From positions 1-61,072 of the forward strand of contig DJYD01000035.1 of the NCBI GenBank assembly GCA_002449955.1: a stretch of DNA of 61,072 bases, written 5' to 3'. The notes beneath the pieces are model-generated. The model saw nothing but the letters and a program-made list of their open reading frames with translations. It had not been told where the DNA came from and did not search any database. Positions 53,184 to 60,500 of the stretch are shown one piece after another (within the stretch, counting starts at the first letter, position 1; each line of letters begins with the position of its first letter). The translations under genes and the position numbers were made by a program. This DNA is from Lachnospiraceae bacterium UBA6987. GTDB lineage: Bacteria; Bacillota; Clostridia; Lachnospirales; Lachnospiraceae.

Positions 53184-54005
53184 ATGAAACATTTTTATCT
53201 GCACAGCAACCAATCAAGAGATGCAGGATACCTTCTGCGGACTCAGGTGGAACGCTGCCTGACCGAAAAGGGCGGCATCTGTTACTGTTCGGACGTCTAT
53301 GACAGGCCCCCCGCAGACACGGAGTGCGTAGTCGTACTGGGCGGCGACGGAACCATGCTGCGGACGGTCCGGCGGTTCACGGACCTGAATGTTAAATTCA
53401 TCGGCATCAACACCGGCCACATCGGTTATCTTGCCGCCGGCGGGATCGGCAGCATCCCTCAGATCGCAGAAAGCCTTCTGAACGATAATTACGTGACGGA
53501 AAAGCGCATGGAAATCTATGCCCGCGTGCTTCGTGCCGACCGCTCCGTTGCCCGTCACCGTTCCCTGAACGAGATTGTGATCGGACGCAGTTATTCGGGG
53601 AAAATTGTCGCACTGAACGTCTTTCTCAACGGACAGATGCTGACCAGCTACCGCTGCGACGGCCTGATCATTTCCACCCCTACCGGCTCGACCGCATACA
53701 GCTTTTCAGCCGGAGGCCCCATCGTTGAACCGACAGCAAGATTATTTGTGGTAACTCCAATTGCTTCTCATTCCCTCAACAACCGCAGCCTTATTCTGTC
53801 CCCCGAGGATAAGCTTACGGTAGAGATTGTCGGCAAGCCCGGCAGCTCGCACAATGATTATCAGGTCTCCTTTGACGGAGACAAAAAGGTCCCGCTGCAG
53901 CCCGGCGACCGCGTAGAAGTCGCCGAAGCCAACTGCAGCATCACACTGATCAAATTAAAGGAACGCAGTTTCGTAGAAACGCTGCGGAGTAAGATCACGA
54001 TTTAG
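53184..54005 (+). CDS. nadK: NAD kinase
   Basis: Phosphorylates NAD to NADP. The kinase motif GGDGTML lies at about 52-58, NTGHIGYLA follows, the substrate loop NEIVIGR, and the Gly-rich STPTGSTAYSFSAGGPIVEP near 172-191. 273 aa. The ATG at 53184 follows GGGGAGA; an in-frame start at 53145 overlaps tlyA and lacks a site. In most Firmicute operons argR lies between nadK and recN; here recN follows directly after 12 bases. Confidence 0.95.
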   Translation: MKHFYLHSNQSRDAGYLLRTQVERCLTEKGGICYCSDVYDRPPADTECVVVLGGDGTMLRTVRRFTDLNVKFIGINTGHIGYLAAGGIGSIPQIAESLLNDNYVTEKRMEIYARVLRADRSVARHRSLNEIVIGRSYSGKIVALNVFLNGQMLTSYRCDGLIISTPTGSTAYSFSAGGPIVEPTARLFVVTPIASHSLNNRSLILSPEDKLTVEIVGKPGSSHNDYQVSFDGDKKVPLQPGDRVEVAEANCSITLIKLKERSFVETLRSKITI

Positions 54006-54017
54006 TAAAGGATTCTT

Positions 54018-55673
54018 ATGTTAAGGCAATTACATGTTAAGAACTTTGCCCTGATCGATGATGCCGCCGCAGAGTTTGAGCCCGGTCTTAATGTACTTAC
54101 CGGTGAGACCGGTGCCGGCAAATCGATCCTGATTGATGCCCTGGGCGCAGCGCTTGGGCAGCGTGCCGGTGCGGAAGTGATCCGCAAGGGCGCCGAGAGT
54201 GCTTACGTCGAGCTGGTTTTTACCACCGAGGATGCCTCACAGGAACGTCTTCAGGCACTGGAAGTTGAAGCGGAAGATAACACCCTGATCATTTCACGGC
54301 GCTTATTTCCCGGGCGGAATGTTTACCGGATCAACGATGAAACGGTGACCGCCGCAAGAGTCAGAGCCGTGACCGAGTGTCTTCTGGATATCCATGGGCA
54401 GCACGAGCATCAATCTCTCCTGAAAAGCAGCAAGCAGCTGGAGATACTGGACAGTTTCGCCGGAAATGATGCCCTGCTGCTTAAAGCCCGCTGTGCAGAC
54501 GCGTATCACCGATACATAAAGGCAGAAGAAGTCCTTGCCGCATTCACATTAAGTGAAGAGGAACGGCTGCGCCGGGCCGATTTTTTGGATTATGAAATCG
54601 GGGAAATCCGTGATGCAGCGGTAAAACCCGGGGAAAAGGATCAACTCACAGAAGAATTTAAACGCTTAAGCCACGGGGAGAAGATCGAACGGGCCGTGGG
54701 AGCGGCACTGACCGAGCTTGCCGAACCGGTTTCCGATGCCCTGATCCGTGCAGCCAGACAGCTTTCCGCGGTACTTGAATATGATCCTTCACTGCAGAGC
54801 CTTGCGGATCAGCTGGCCACCATCGAAGATCTGACCGACAGCTTAAAGCGCGATGCCGATGCCTATCTTCAGGATAATGCCTATGATGCGGCACGCCTGA
54901 ATGAAATCGCAAACCGCCTGGATCTGATTCACCGACTGGAAAGCAAGTACGGGGATCTTTCCGGGAAAGGAGAGGAAATCCTCGCTAAACGCCTTGAAGA
55001 GCGCCAGAAGCTCACAGACTACTATGATTCCCGCACCAAAGCGGTAAAAGCCCGGGAAACGGCATTTAACGCGCTCTCAGAGGCATGTGCGGCACTGACT
55101 TCACTCCGAAAAAAAGCCATTCCTTCTCTCGAGAAGGAGATCGTAAACGGTCTGCACGAGCTAAACTTCCTGAGCATCGATTTCCGGATTGATCTGATGG
55201 ATACGCATGAACCCGGTGCCGGCGGCCGCGACAGAGCTGAATTTCTGATTTCATTAAATCCCGGTTCCGATCCCGCTGCACTTGCCAAGGTGGCAAGCGG
55301 CGGCGAGTTAAGCCGCATCATGCTTGCGATCAAAACGATCCTCGCCGACAAAGACGAGATTCCTTCTGTCATTTTTGATGAAATCGACACAGGGATCAGC
55401 GGCCGAACCGCACAAATGGTCGGCAGAAAACTGAAGGAAATCAGCCGCTACCGCCAGGTGCTTCTGATCACGCATTTGCCGCAGATTGCCGCCCTGGCGG
55501 ATACCCATTTCGGGATCGAGAAATGGACGGACGGGCAGAAGACCTATACCGGGATCCGCAGGCTGGATGAGCCAGGATCGATAGCTGAAATCGCAAGACT
55601 TCTCGGCGGCGACAATATCACGGACAGCGTTATCGACGCAGCCAAAGAAATGAAAAAAGCGCCTTTGCGCTGA
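54018..55673 (+). CDS. recN: DNA repair protein RecN
   Basis: SMC-like ATPase of double-strand break repair. Walker A LTGETGAGKSILIDALG (about 29-45), long coiled coils, then LAKVASGGELSRIMLAIKTIL (signature) and SVIFDEIDTGISGRTAQMVG (Walker B). 551 aa, complete. AAAGGA precedes the ATG. Last gene of the nusB operon; a strong terminator follows. Its neighbour is lexA, convergent on the other strand. Confidence 0.96.
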   Translation: MLRQLHVKNFALIDDAAAEFEPGLNVLTGETGAGKSILIDALGAALGQRAGAEVIRKGAESAYVELVFTTEDASQERLQALEVEAEDNTLIISRRLFPGRNVYRINDETVTAARVRAVTECLLDIHGQHEHQSLLKSSKQLEILDSFAGNDALLLKARCADAYHRYIKAEEVLAAFTLSEEERLRRADFLDYEIGEIRDAAVKPGEKDQLTEEFKRLSHGEKIERAVGAALTELAEPVSDALIRAARQLSAVLEYDPSLQSLADQLATIEDLTDSLKRDADAYLQDNAYDAARLNEIANRLDLIHRLESKYGDLSGKGEEILAKRLEERQKLTDYYDSRTKAVKARETAFNALSEACAALTSLRKKAIPSLEKEIVNGLHELNFLSIDFRIDLMDTHEPGAGGRDRAEFLISLNPGSDPAALAKVASGGELSRIMLAIKTILADKDEIPSVIFDEIDTGISGRTAQMVGRKLKEISRYRQVLLITHLPQIAALADTHFGIEKWTDGQKTYTGIRRLDEPGSIAEIARLLGGDNITDSVIDAAKEMKKAPLR

Positions 55674-55693
55674 GTTATCCACATATTTCATAC

Positions 55694-55742
55694 AAAAAGA
55701 GCATGTTCACTGCGTCAAATGCAGCAAAAACATGCTCTTTTT
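55694..55742. terminator. Strong bidirectional terminator between recN and lexA
   Basis: AAAAAGAGCATGTT (55694-55707) pairs perfectly with AACATGCTCTTTTT (55729-55742); inner CTGC/GCAG may extend it. The A run and T run serve both strands. Confidence 0.9.
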
Positions 55743-55789
55743 CGAATGTGGATAAGTCCCCGGCCGGGATGCATCCGGTTTGTAAGGTA

Positions 55790-56416
55790 TTAACGGAAGG
55801 TGCGGATCAGTGCGATGACCTTGCCTAAGATACGGCAGTCGGAGACAATAATCGGTTCCATGGCGTCGTTCTCCGGCTGAAGGCGGATATGGCCGTTTTC
55901 TTTATAAAAGCGCTTGACCGTGGCAGAGTCGTCGATAAGCGCGACAATAATCTCACCGTTGGAAGCGTCAGACTGTTCCTGCACAAGGATGCGGTCACCG
56001 CTTAAGATGCCGGCATTGATCATACTGTCGCCGTGCACTTCCAGCATGAAAATATTCTGCGCACCGGAAGGCAGTTCCGCTGCAGGATAGGGAAAATAGC
56101 TTTCGATATTCTCCTGAGCGAGGATAGGTTCACCCGCTGCAACACGGCCGACCAAAGGAACGGAGAACATTTCCTGTCTGCCGACACCGTAGAAATCGTC
56201 ATCGGCAATTTCAATTGTACGCGGCTTCGTGGGATCGCGGCGAATGTAGCCCATCTTTTCCAGGGTTTCAAGATGTGCATGAACAGAAGAGGTCGACTTA
56301 AGTCCCACCGCAGAGCAGATCTCGCGGACGGCGGGCGGATACCCCTTGGAAAGAATTTCCTGTTTAATATAGGAAAGAATTTCCTGCTGCTTGGCTGATA
56401 ATCCTTCTCTCTTCAT
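55790..56416 (-). CDS. lexA: LexA repressor
   Basis: SOS repressor, self-cleaved with RecA help. The winged-helix N-terminus (KQQEILSYIKQEIL ... AVGLKSTSSVHAHLETLEKMGYI) is followed by the cleavage site Ala94-Gly95 (VAAGEP), and the catalytic dyad Ser131 (GDSM) and Lys168 (VKRFY). 208 aa from the ATG at 56416, which follows AAAGGGGGA; an upstream reading to 56515 would cross the promoter and is rejected. Divergent from yneA across four LexA boxes, one over its own -35, so it is autoregulated. Confidence 0.97.
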   Translation of the reverse strand: MKREGLSAKQQEILSYIKQEILSKGYPPAVREICSAVGLKSTSSVHAHLETLEKMGYIRRDPTKPRTIEIADDDFYGVGRQEMFSVPLVGRVAAGEPILAQENIESYFPYPAAELPSGAQNIFMLEVHGDSMINAGILSGDRILVQEQSDASNGEIIVALIDDSATVKRFYKENGHIRLQPENDAMEPIIVSDCRILGKVIALIRTFR

Positions 56417-56474
56417 GATCTGTCCCCCTTTGTCTTGTGAGCGCTGTCTGTCTTCTTGCTCCAAAGACAGATAT

Positions 56475-56503
56475 ATGTTATCACAGATTTTGCGGAAAGT
56501 CAA
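56475..56503 (-). promoter_or_regulatory. Promoter of lexA
   Basis: On the minus strand: -35 TTGACT (56498-56503), 17-base spacer, -10 TAACAT (56475-56480). A LexA box overlaps the -35. Confidence 0.75.
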
Positions 56504-56514
56504 ACGTATGTTCA
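56501..56514. promoter_or_regulatory. LexA box 1 (lexA -35)
   Basis: CAAACGTATGTTCA, against the Gram-positive consensus CGAACNNNNGTTCG: two outer mismatches. It overlaps the lexA -35 element. Confidence 0.6.
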
Positions 56515-56528
56515 CGAAAATTTGTTCG
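56515..56528. promoter_or_regulatory. LexA box 2
   Basis: CGAAAATTTGTTCG, one mismatch to CGAACNNNNGTTCG, directly adjacent to box 1, between the two promoters. Confidence 0.7.
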
Positions 56529-56547
56529 ATTTTTTGTCAAAAAGCTG

Positions 56548-56576
56548 TTGACAAACATTTGTTCGAGTGATATATT
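56548..56576 (+). promoter_or_regulatory. Promoter of yneA
   Basis: -35 TTGACA (56548-56553), 17-base spacer, -10 TATATT (56571-56576). A LexA box fills the spacer and another lies just after the -10. Confidence 0.8.
56552..56565. promoter_or_regulatory. LexA box 3 (yneA promoter spacer)
   Basis: CAAACATTTGTTCG, one mismatch, placed within the yneA promoter spacer, where LexA would block polymerase. Confidence 0.75.
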
Positions 56577-56587
56577 AGTCTCACAGT

Positions 56588-56601
56588 CGAACAGACGTTC
56601 A
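56588..56601. promoter_or_regulatory. LexA box 4 (yneA start region)
   Basis: CGAACAGACGTTCA, one mismatch to consensus, about 12 bases after the -10 of yneA. Confidence 0.78.
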
Positions 56602-56648
56602 CACACTGCTGGACATAAAAGACAGCAGAAGAGAAGGAAGGAGAGATC

Positions 56649-56981
56649 ATGAAACGGAAAAGCCAAGCGATGATGAGAAGACAACAGATGATGAAGATGT
56701 TTATTGTGACAGCAATCCTGATCGTGATCGCCGTCATATTGCTGTCCCGCAGCCGTGTCGTTGCCGACGCACCGGCACAGACGCCGTATTACAGTACGAT
56801 CACCGTTGAACGTGGCGATAATCTCTGGAGCATCGCACAGAAATATGCACCGGATAACAGCAATCGTTCTGTTTCGGCTTATGTGGATAATATCCGCAGC
56901 ATGAATAAGCTCCGCCGTGACGCCCCGCTTCAGGTGGGCCAGTCCCTGCTGGTCGTTTACTATACGGACGAAGCAAGATAA
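56649..56981 (+). CDS. yneA: YneA-like SOS cell-division inhibitor, LysM protein
   Basis: 110 aa: basic N-terminus, one transmembrane helix (about 17-33) and an extracytoplasmic LysM domain (ITVERGDNLWSIAQKYAP, then VGQSLLVVY, about 50-105). This is the layout of Bacillus YneA, which delays division during the SOS response. Position divergent from lexA and the LexA boxes support it. GGAGAG precedes the ATG. The name is by synteny and layout; sequence identity was not measured. Confidence 0.85.
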   Translation: MKRKSQAMMRRQQMMKMFIVTAILIVIAVILLSRSRVVADAPAQTPYYSTITVERGDNLWSIAQKYAPDNSNRSVSAYVDNIRSMNKLRRDAPLQVGQSLLVVYYTDEAR

Positions 56982-57067
56982 AAGCCTGAATCAGGGAATG
57001 CTTACCCCCACATATCCCTGCTTCACCCGCCTGGATGGGATGTTTTTCCACTACGGCGGTATACTAA

Positions 57068-57091
57068 AGGGCCCGGCAACGGGCCCTGTTT
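57068..57091. terminator. Bidirectional terminator between yneA and the recombinase
   Basis: AGGGCCCG (57068-57075) and CGGGCCCT (57080-57087) with GCAA loop, T-rich on the + side. The 86 bases between yneA and this hairpin hold no recognisable feature. Confidence 0.85.
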
Positions 57092-57102
57092 TCGTTTATT
57101 GC

Positions 57103-58197
57103 TTAATTATCGGAGTTTGTTTCCTGATCCTTTTCTTCCGGAAGTTTTTCTCTGAGTTTAACCGCATTTCGTTGCGCACGAAGCATATAGTCATTGGTTG
57201 CCGCATAATGCTTTTTTGTGGTATTCACATCCGAGTGGCCAAGTACACTCGCGACAAGATAGATATCATTGGTTTCCTGATACAGGCTTGTGCCATAGGT
57301 GCTGCGCAGTTTATGCGGTGTGATTTTCTTCAGCGTTGTCACGGTCAGCGCATATTTTTTTACAAGGTTCTCTACCGAACGGACATTGATGCGGCGCATC
57401 TGGAGAGATAAAAAGAACGCCTCTTCATGTCCAGGACGAGCATTCAGGGCTTTTCGTTCCTCGTAATAGATCTCCAGCGCATCAGCCACCTCATCGCTGA
57501 AATACACAATGGCCTCTTTACCGCCTTTCCGGTGTACATGAACACCCATATTGGTAAAGTCGACGTCTTTCATATCCAGACCGACGCATTCTGACACGCG
57601 GATGCCGGTGCCAAGCAGAAGAGAAAGAAGAGCAAGATCCCTGTTTTTCGTCTTTTCATGAAATGCCTGCTGCTTTTCACTTAGCTTTTCTCCGCTTTCC
57701 ACCTGATCCAGAAGATCCGCCACCTCATCGATATCCAGGCGGATGATCTCTTTTTGCGGGATTTTCGGAAGCGGGATCCGTGCGGCGGGATTGGATTCAA
57801 CCATTTCTTTCTGATAAAAATAATTATACATGGTCTTGATGGCACTGATCTTGCGCATCAGGCCGCGCGCATGGTTGATATGCTCCTCACCGTCTTCGGA
57901 GGTGTAATATTTGAGATAGTCCATATAAGCTTCCAGGTCGATCGGTTTAACATTTTCCAGCATGGAGACATCCAGGCTCTTTATATCCTTGCCCCTAAAA
58001 AAGGGGTGGTTTTCCACTAAATAGTCAAAAAAGACCCGGAGATCGTAAGCATAGGCAATTCTGGTCCGACTCGAAGTATTCGGCTCAATACCACGAAAGA
58101 AATAGAATAAAAAGGGCGGAAGAGTTGCCTCAAGTTCTCGTAATTTCATTGTATTCCTAATGTCTACCTGTTCATGATACGGTCTGTTTGCAGCCAT
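57103..58197 (-). CDS. Tyrosine recombinase, XerC-like
   Basis: 364 aa site-specific recombinase. The N-terminal core-binding SAM-like domain (about 20-135) and catalytic domain show the full set: Arg200 (GTGIRVSE), Lys227 (KGGK), His295 and Arg298 (TPHKLRST), His321 (LGHSDVNTTKKHY) and the nucleophile Tyr331. The ATG at 58197 is preferred, giving a start that matches the clostridial chromosomal recombinase group; an ATG at 58149 is possible. It may resolve chromosome dimers at dif, or act locally. The target site was not identified. A 14-bp inverted repeat flanks the next gene. Confidence 0.9.
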   Translation of the reverse strand: MAANRPYHEQVDIRNTMKLRELEATLPPFLFYFFRGIEPNTSSRTRIAYAYDLRVFFDYLVENHPFFRGKDIKSLDVSMLENVKPIDLEAYMDYLKYYTSEDGEEHINHARGLMRKISAIKTMYNYFYQKEMVESNPAARIPLPKIPQKEIIRLDIDEVADLLDQVESGEKLSEKQQAFHEKTKNRDLALLSLLLGTGIRVSECVGLDMKDVDFTNMGVHVHRKGGKEAIVYFSDEVADALEIYYEERKALNARPGHEEAFFLSLQMRRINVRSVENLVKKYALTVTTLKKITPHKLRSTYGTSLYQETNDIYLVASVLGHSDVNTTKKHYAATNDYMLRAQRNAVKLREKLPEEKDQETNSDN

Positions 58198-58276
58198 AAA
58201 AACTTGCCTTTCGTTAAATTCAGCTTTTGTAAATGCATTTTCAGCTTATATTTGAAGAATAATATCAATGTTATGA

Positions 58277-58290
58277 ATGCAACTATTCGC
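58277..58290. repeat. Left copy of a 14-bp inverted repeat
   Basis: ATGCAACTATTCGC, exact inverted partner of 59098-59111. It overlaps the ttcA-like stop codon (58283-58285). Confidence 0.6.
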
Positions 58291-59050
58291 GAAATCCTGG
58301 GGCATGCTGAATTTTCTGACAATTTTGTTTTTCCGGCCATCCGGGAATGTTGCCCCTTAAGATTGCCGCATGCATACGGTCACGGGCCCCCGGATTTTCC
58401 CTGCAGATATCCGCGATCAGCTGTTTGACATATTCACGGCGGGTATTGCCGTCCGCAGGACAAGGGTTCCGGAACACCGGAAGCTGACTTGCTTTAGCAA
58501 AGCCCTTGATATCGGATTCATCCACATACATCAAAGGGCGAATCACCGTAAGGTCCATTCGGTCAAGATAAACAACAGGGGAAAAACAGTAAATCCGGCT
58601 TTCATAGATCAGACTCAGAAACAGGGTTTCAACCATATCATTTTTATGATGCCCATAGGCCACCTTATTGCAGCCGAGTTCCTTTGCCGCCGTATTAAAG
58701 GCCCCTTTACGCAGCTTTGCGCAAAGAGAGCAAGGATTCTTTTCCTTACGGTCTTCAAAGACGATTTCAGCGATTTGAGACGGTACGACTGTATAGGGAA
58801 CCGATAAGCTGTCACAAAGTTGTTTGATAGGCAGAAGGCCTTCAGCAGCTTCGGGAAATCCCATATCAACAGTGATCGCCTGTAAAGAAAATGCATGCGG
58901 ATAAAACCGCCTAAGACCGGCTAACGCCATCAAAAGCGTCAGAGAATCCTTGCCTCCGGATATGCCGACAGCAATGGAATCGCCGTCCTGAATCATCCCG
59001 TAATCATCAATTGCCTTGCGGCTTAAGCTCATTAATCGCTGAATATCCAT
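58283..59050 (-). CDS. TtcA-like PP-loop tRNA-thiolation ATPase
   Basis: 255 aa ATP-pyrophosphatase related to TtcA, which makes 2-thiocytidine in tRNA. PP-loop SGGKDS at 31-36; iron-sulfur-type cysteines Cys107 and Cys110 (PCSLC) and Cys197 (NPCPAD); YGHHKNDMVETLF and NTRREYVKQL are family blocks. Function in tRNA thiolation is inferred. AAGGAAGGG precedes the ATG. A hairpin CAACTTT/AAAGTTG (59073-59091) lies in the 5' leader. The coding region is bracketed by a 14-bp inverted repeat. Confidence 0.88.
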   Translation of the reverse strand: MDIQRLMSLSRKAIDDYGMIQDGDSIAVGISGGKDSLTLLMALAGLRRFYPHAFSLQAITVDMGFPEAAEGLLPIKQLCDSLSVPYTVVPSQIAEIVFEDRKEKNPCSLCAKLRKGAFNTAAKELGCNKVAYGHHKNDMVETLFLSLIYESRIYCFSPVVYLDRMDLTVIRPLMYVDESDIKGFAKASQLPVFRNPCPADGNTRREYVKQLIADICRENPGARDRMHAAILRGNIPGWPEKQNCQKIQHAPGFRE

Positions 59051-59097
59051 AAAAACCCTTCCTTTTTCGGCTCAACTTTTCGTTAAAGTTGACTTTT

Positions 59098-59111
59098 GCG
59101 AATAGTTGCAT
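59098..59111. repeat. Right copy of a 14-bp inverted repeat
   Basis: GCGAATAGTTGCAT, exact inverted partner of 58277-58290, 47 bases upstream of the ttcA-like start codon. Confidence 0.6.
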
Positions 59112-59153
59112 ATCAAAACAATACTCCTCTCATCCGGATTTGTCAACCGCTTT

Positions 59154-59182
59154 TTGACAAGATTCCTTGCTTTTGCTATAGT
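59154..59182 (+). promoter_or_regulatory. Promoter of the Ser/Glu-rich surface protein
   Basis: -35 TTGACA (59154-59159), 17-base spacer, -10 TATAGT (59177-59182). It proves that an in-frame ATG at 59106 is not the start. Confidence 0.8.
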
Positions 59183-59246
59183 GTTTTTGAAGCAAATGAT
59201 TACTTTTTCCTTCCGGAGAACTATTTCCGTTTATGAAAGGCATACC

Positions 59247-60230
59247 GTGAATAAAAACAACAAACGTTCATCCATCATAATCACAGTGGCCATCCTTGTC
59301 ACCATCTGCATTGCCGCCTTCCTTTCCGGTATATTGCCGTCCATTTTACAAAAGGGACAATCGCCGAATGAAAGCATATACTCTTCCGAGAAAGAAAGCT
59401 TTTCCCGCCGGGAATCAGAGCCCGACACAAAAGCCACCGCAGAGCCCTTAACCTCTGCGGAAACAAAGGATACAGAACCGGCCACGGAATCCCGGGAGTC
59501 CCTCCCGGACGAAACGGACGATGCTCTTCTCCGCGAGCCTGTTTTTAAGCCCGGCTACGCCTTTATCTACGATTTTCCGGCAAAAAGCGAGTCAGATGAC
59601 GGAAGCTCGGATACCTATCCTTCGTCGCCTGAGCAGCCTTCCTCCCAGGAATCCACTGACGACAGCGAAATTCCGGAATATTCTGACAATTCTGCCTTTA
59701 TCGGCCGGTGGATACTGGAATACGATCTTACAAAAGCGCAGGAAGAAGCCGTTCTTGCCCGTTTCGGTGTCTCCTTAAAACCTTCCGAGCCGATTCTTCT
59801 TCGTATCAGCGCGGAATTGTATGAAAATGAGACCTTGCGCCTCTTTTATGCCGAAGCCGATCAAATTCGCTTCCGTAACGCTTTAAACGCCTGGTACAGC
59901 GATGCAGCCGCTTTATACGGTAAATCAGGCGCCGGTGCCCTTCAAAGGGCAGCATTCGCCTCCTGGGCGGCTTATCGAAAGGGTTTATACGCTCTTCTCT
60001 CGCCGGGAACACTCAATAATCTGTCTTTCTTCTGGAATGTTCTTGACGACAGCTTTCGCATCGCCGATACATATGGCACCATACAGGCAGAACTTGGCTA
60101 TCAGTTTGAGGATGATACACATCTTACGGTTACCACGATTCACCTGACCGATCCCTCCTATCAAAGCACCGCTGACGCGCTGCAGGCCCAGCTTGGTTTT
60201 GCACCGCCTTATTATTTAATCAAAGAATAG
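59247..60230 (+). CDS. Membrane-anchored extracellular protein with acidic linker
   Basis: 327 aa from GTG 59247, after AAAGG and downstream of the promoter. A single transmembrane helix (about 9-31) is followed by a long Ser/Glu/Asp/Thr-rich segment (about 40-145) and an extracellular domain (about 150-327; FIGRWILEYDLTKAQEEAVLARFG, then repeated Tyr/Trp-rich helices). Not recognised as a known family. Same layout as the other acidic-linker proteins in this window. Confidence 0.75.
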   Translation: MNKNNKRSSIIITVAILVTICIAAFLSGILPSILQKGQSPNESIYSSEKESFSRRESEPDTKATAEPLTSAETKDTEPATESRESLPDETDDALLREPVFKPGYAFIYDFPAKSESDDGSSDTYPSSPEQPSSQESTDDSEIPEYSDNSAFIGRWILEYDLTKAQEEAVLARFGVSLKPSEPILLRISAELYENETLRLFYAEADQIRFRNALNAWYSDAAALYGKSGAGALQRAAFASWAAYRKGLYALLSPGTLNNLSFFWNVLDDSFRIADTYGTIQAELGYQFEDDTHLTVTTIHLTDPSYQSTADALQAQLGFAPPYYLIKE

Positions 60231-60259
60231 GCTATCGTGCATCATCCTGATGCGCAAAA

Positions 60260-60301
60260 AAAGCCGGGAAATGACCGTTCTTACGGCCTTATCCCGGCTT
60301 T
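60260..60301. terminator. Bidirectional terminator
   Basis: AAAGCCGGGA (60260-60269) pairs with TCCCGGCTTT (60292-60301); inner CCGT/ACGG also pairs. On the minus strand the stem is followed by a run of T, ending the DUF6472 unit. Confidence 0.85.
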
Positions 60302-60305
60302 CCTA

Positions 60306-60500
60306 TCATATTTGTTTGTGAACGATCAGATACTCATCACCGAATCGGTAGAACGGGCAGCTTTTCGTTCTCCCGCTGATAAAATTACCGTAATCGTCCT
60401 CATCAAGATCCATGACACAGCTGTACTCGTCGTATTCCTCATCATACTCATAGTTCAGGCAGGTCTCGCAGCACGACTGCGCAGTTTTAGCTTCACTCAT
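60306..60500 (-). CDS. DUF6472 family protein
   Basis: 64 aa, small, acidic and Cys-rich (CCETC near 10-14, C at 28 and 48), with DLDEDDYGNF and CPFYRFGDEY. The cysteine pattern suggests metal binding, and it matches small DUF6472 proteins I associate with Lachnospiraceae. The ATG overlaps the guaB stop by one base (TAATG), so it is translationally coupled to it. Confidence 0.8.
   Translation of the reverse strand: MSEAKTAQSCCETCLNYEYDEEYDEYSCVMDLDEDDYGNFISGRTKSCPFYRFGDEYLIVHKQI

Noticed and set aside
57103..58197. Integrase of a mobile element
   Set aside because: No other mobile genes, no att sites or tRNA junction nearby; it matches the chromosomal XerC-like group.
59106..59246. Upstream extension of the surface protein at 59247
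   Set aside because: A strong promoter lies inside it, so it is not transcribed as coding leader.
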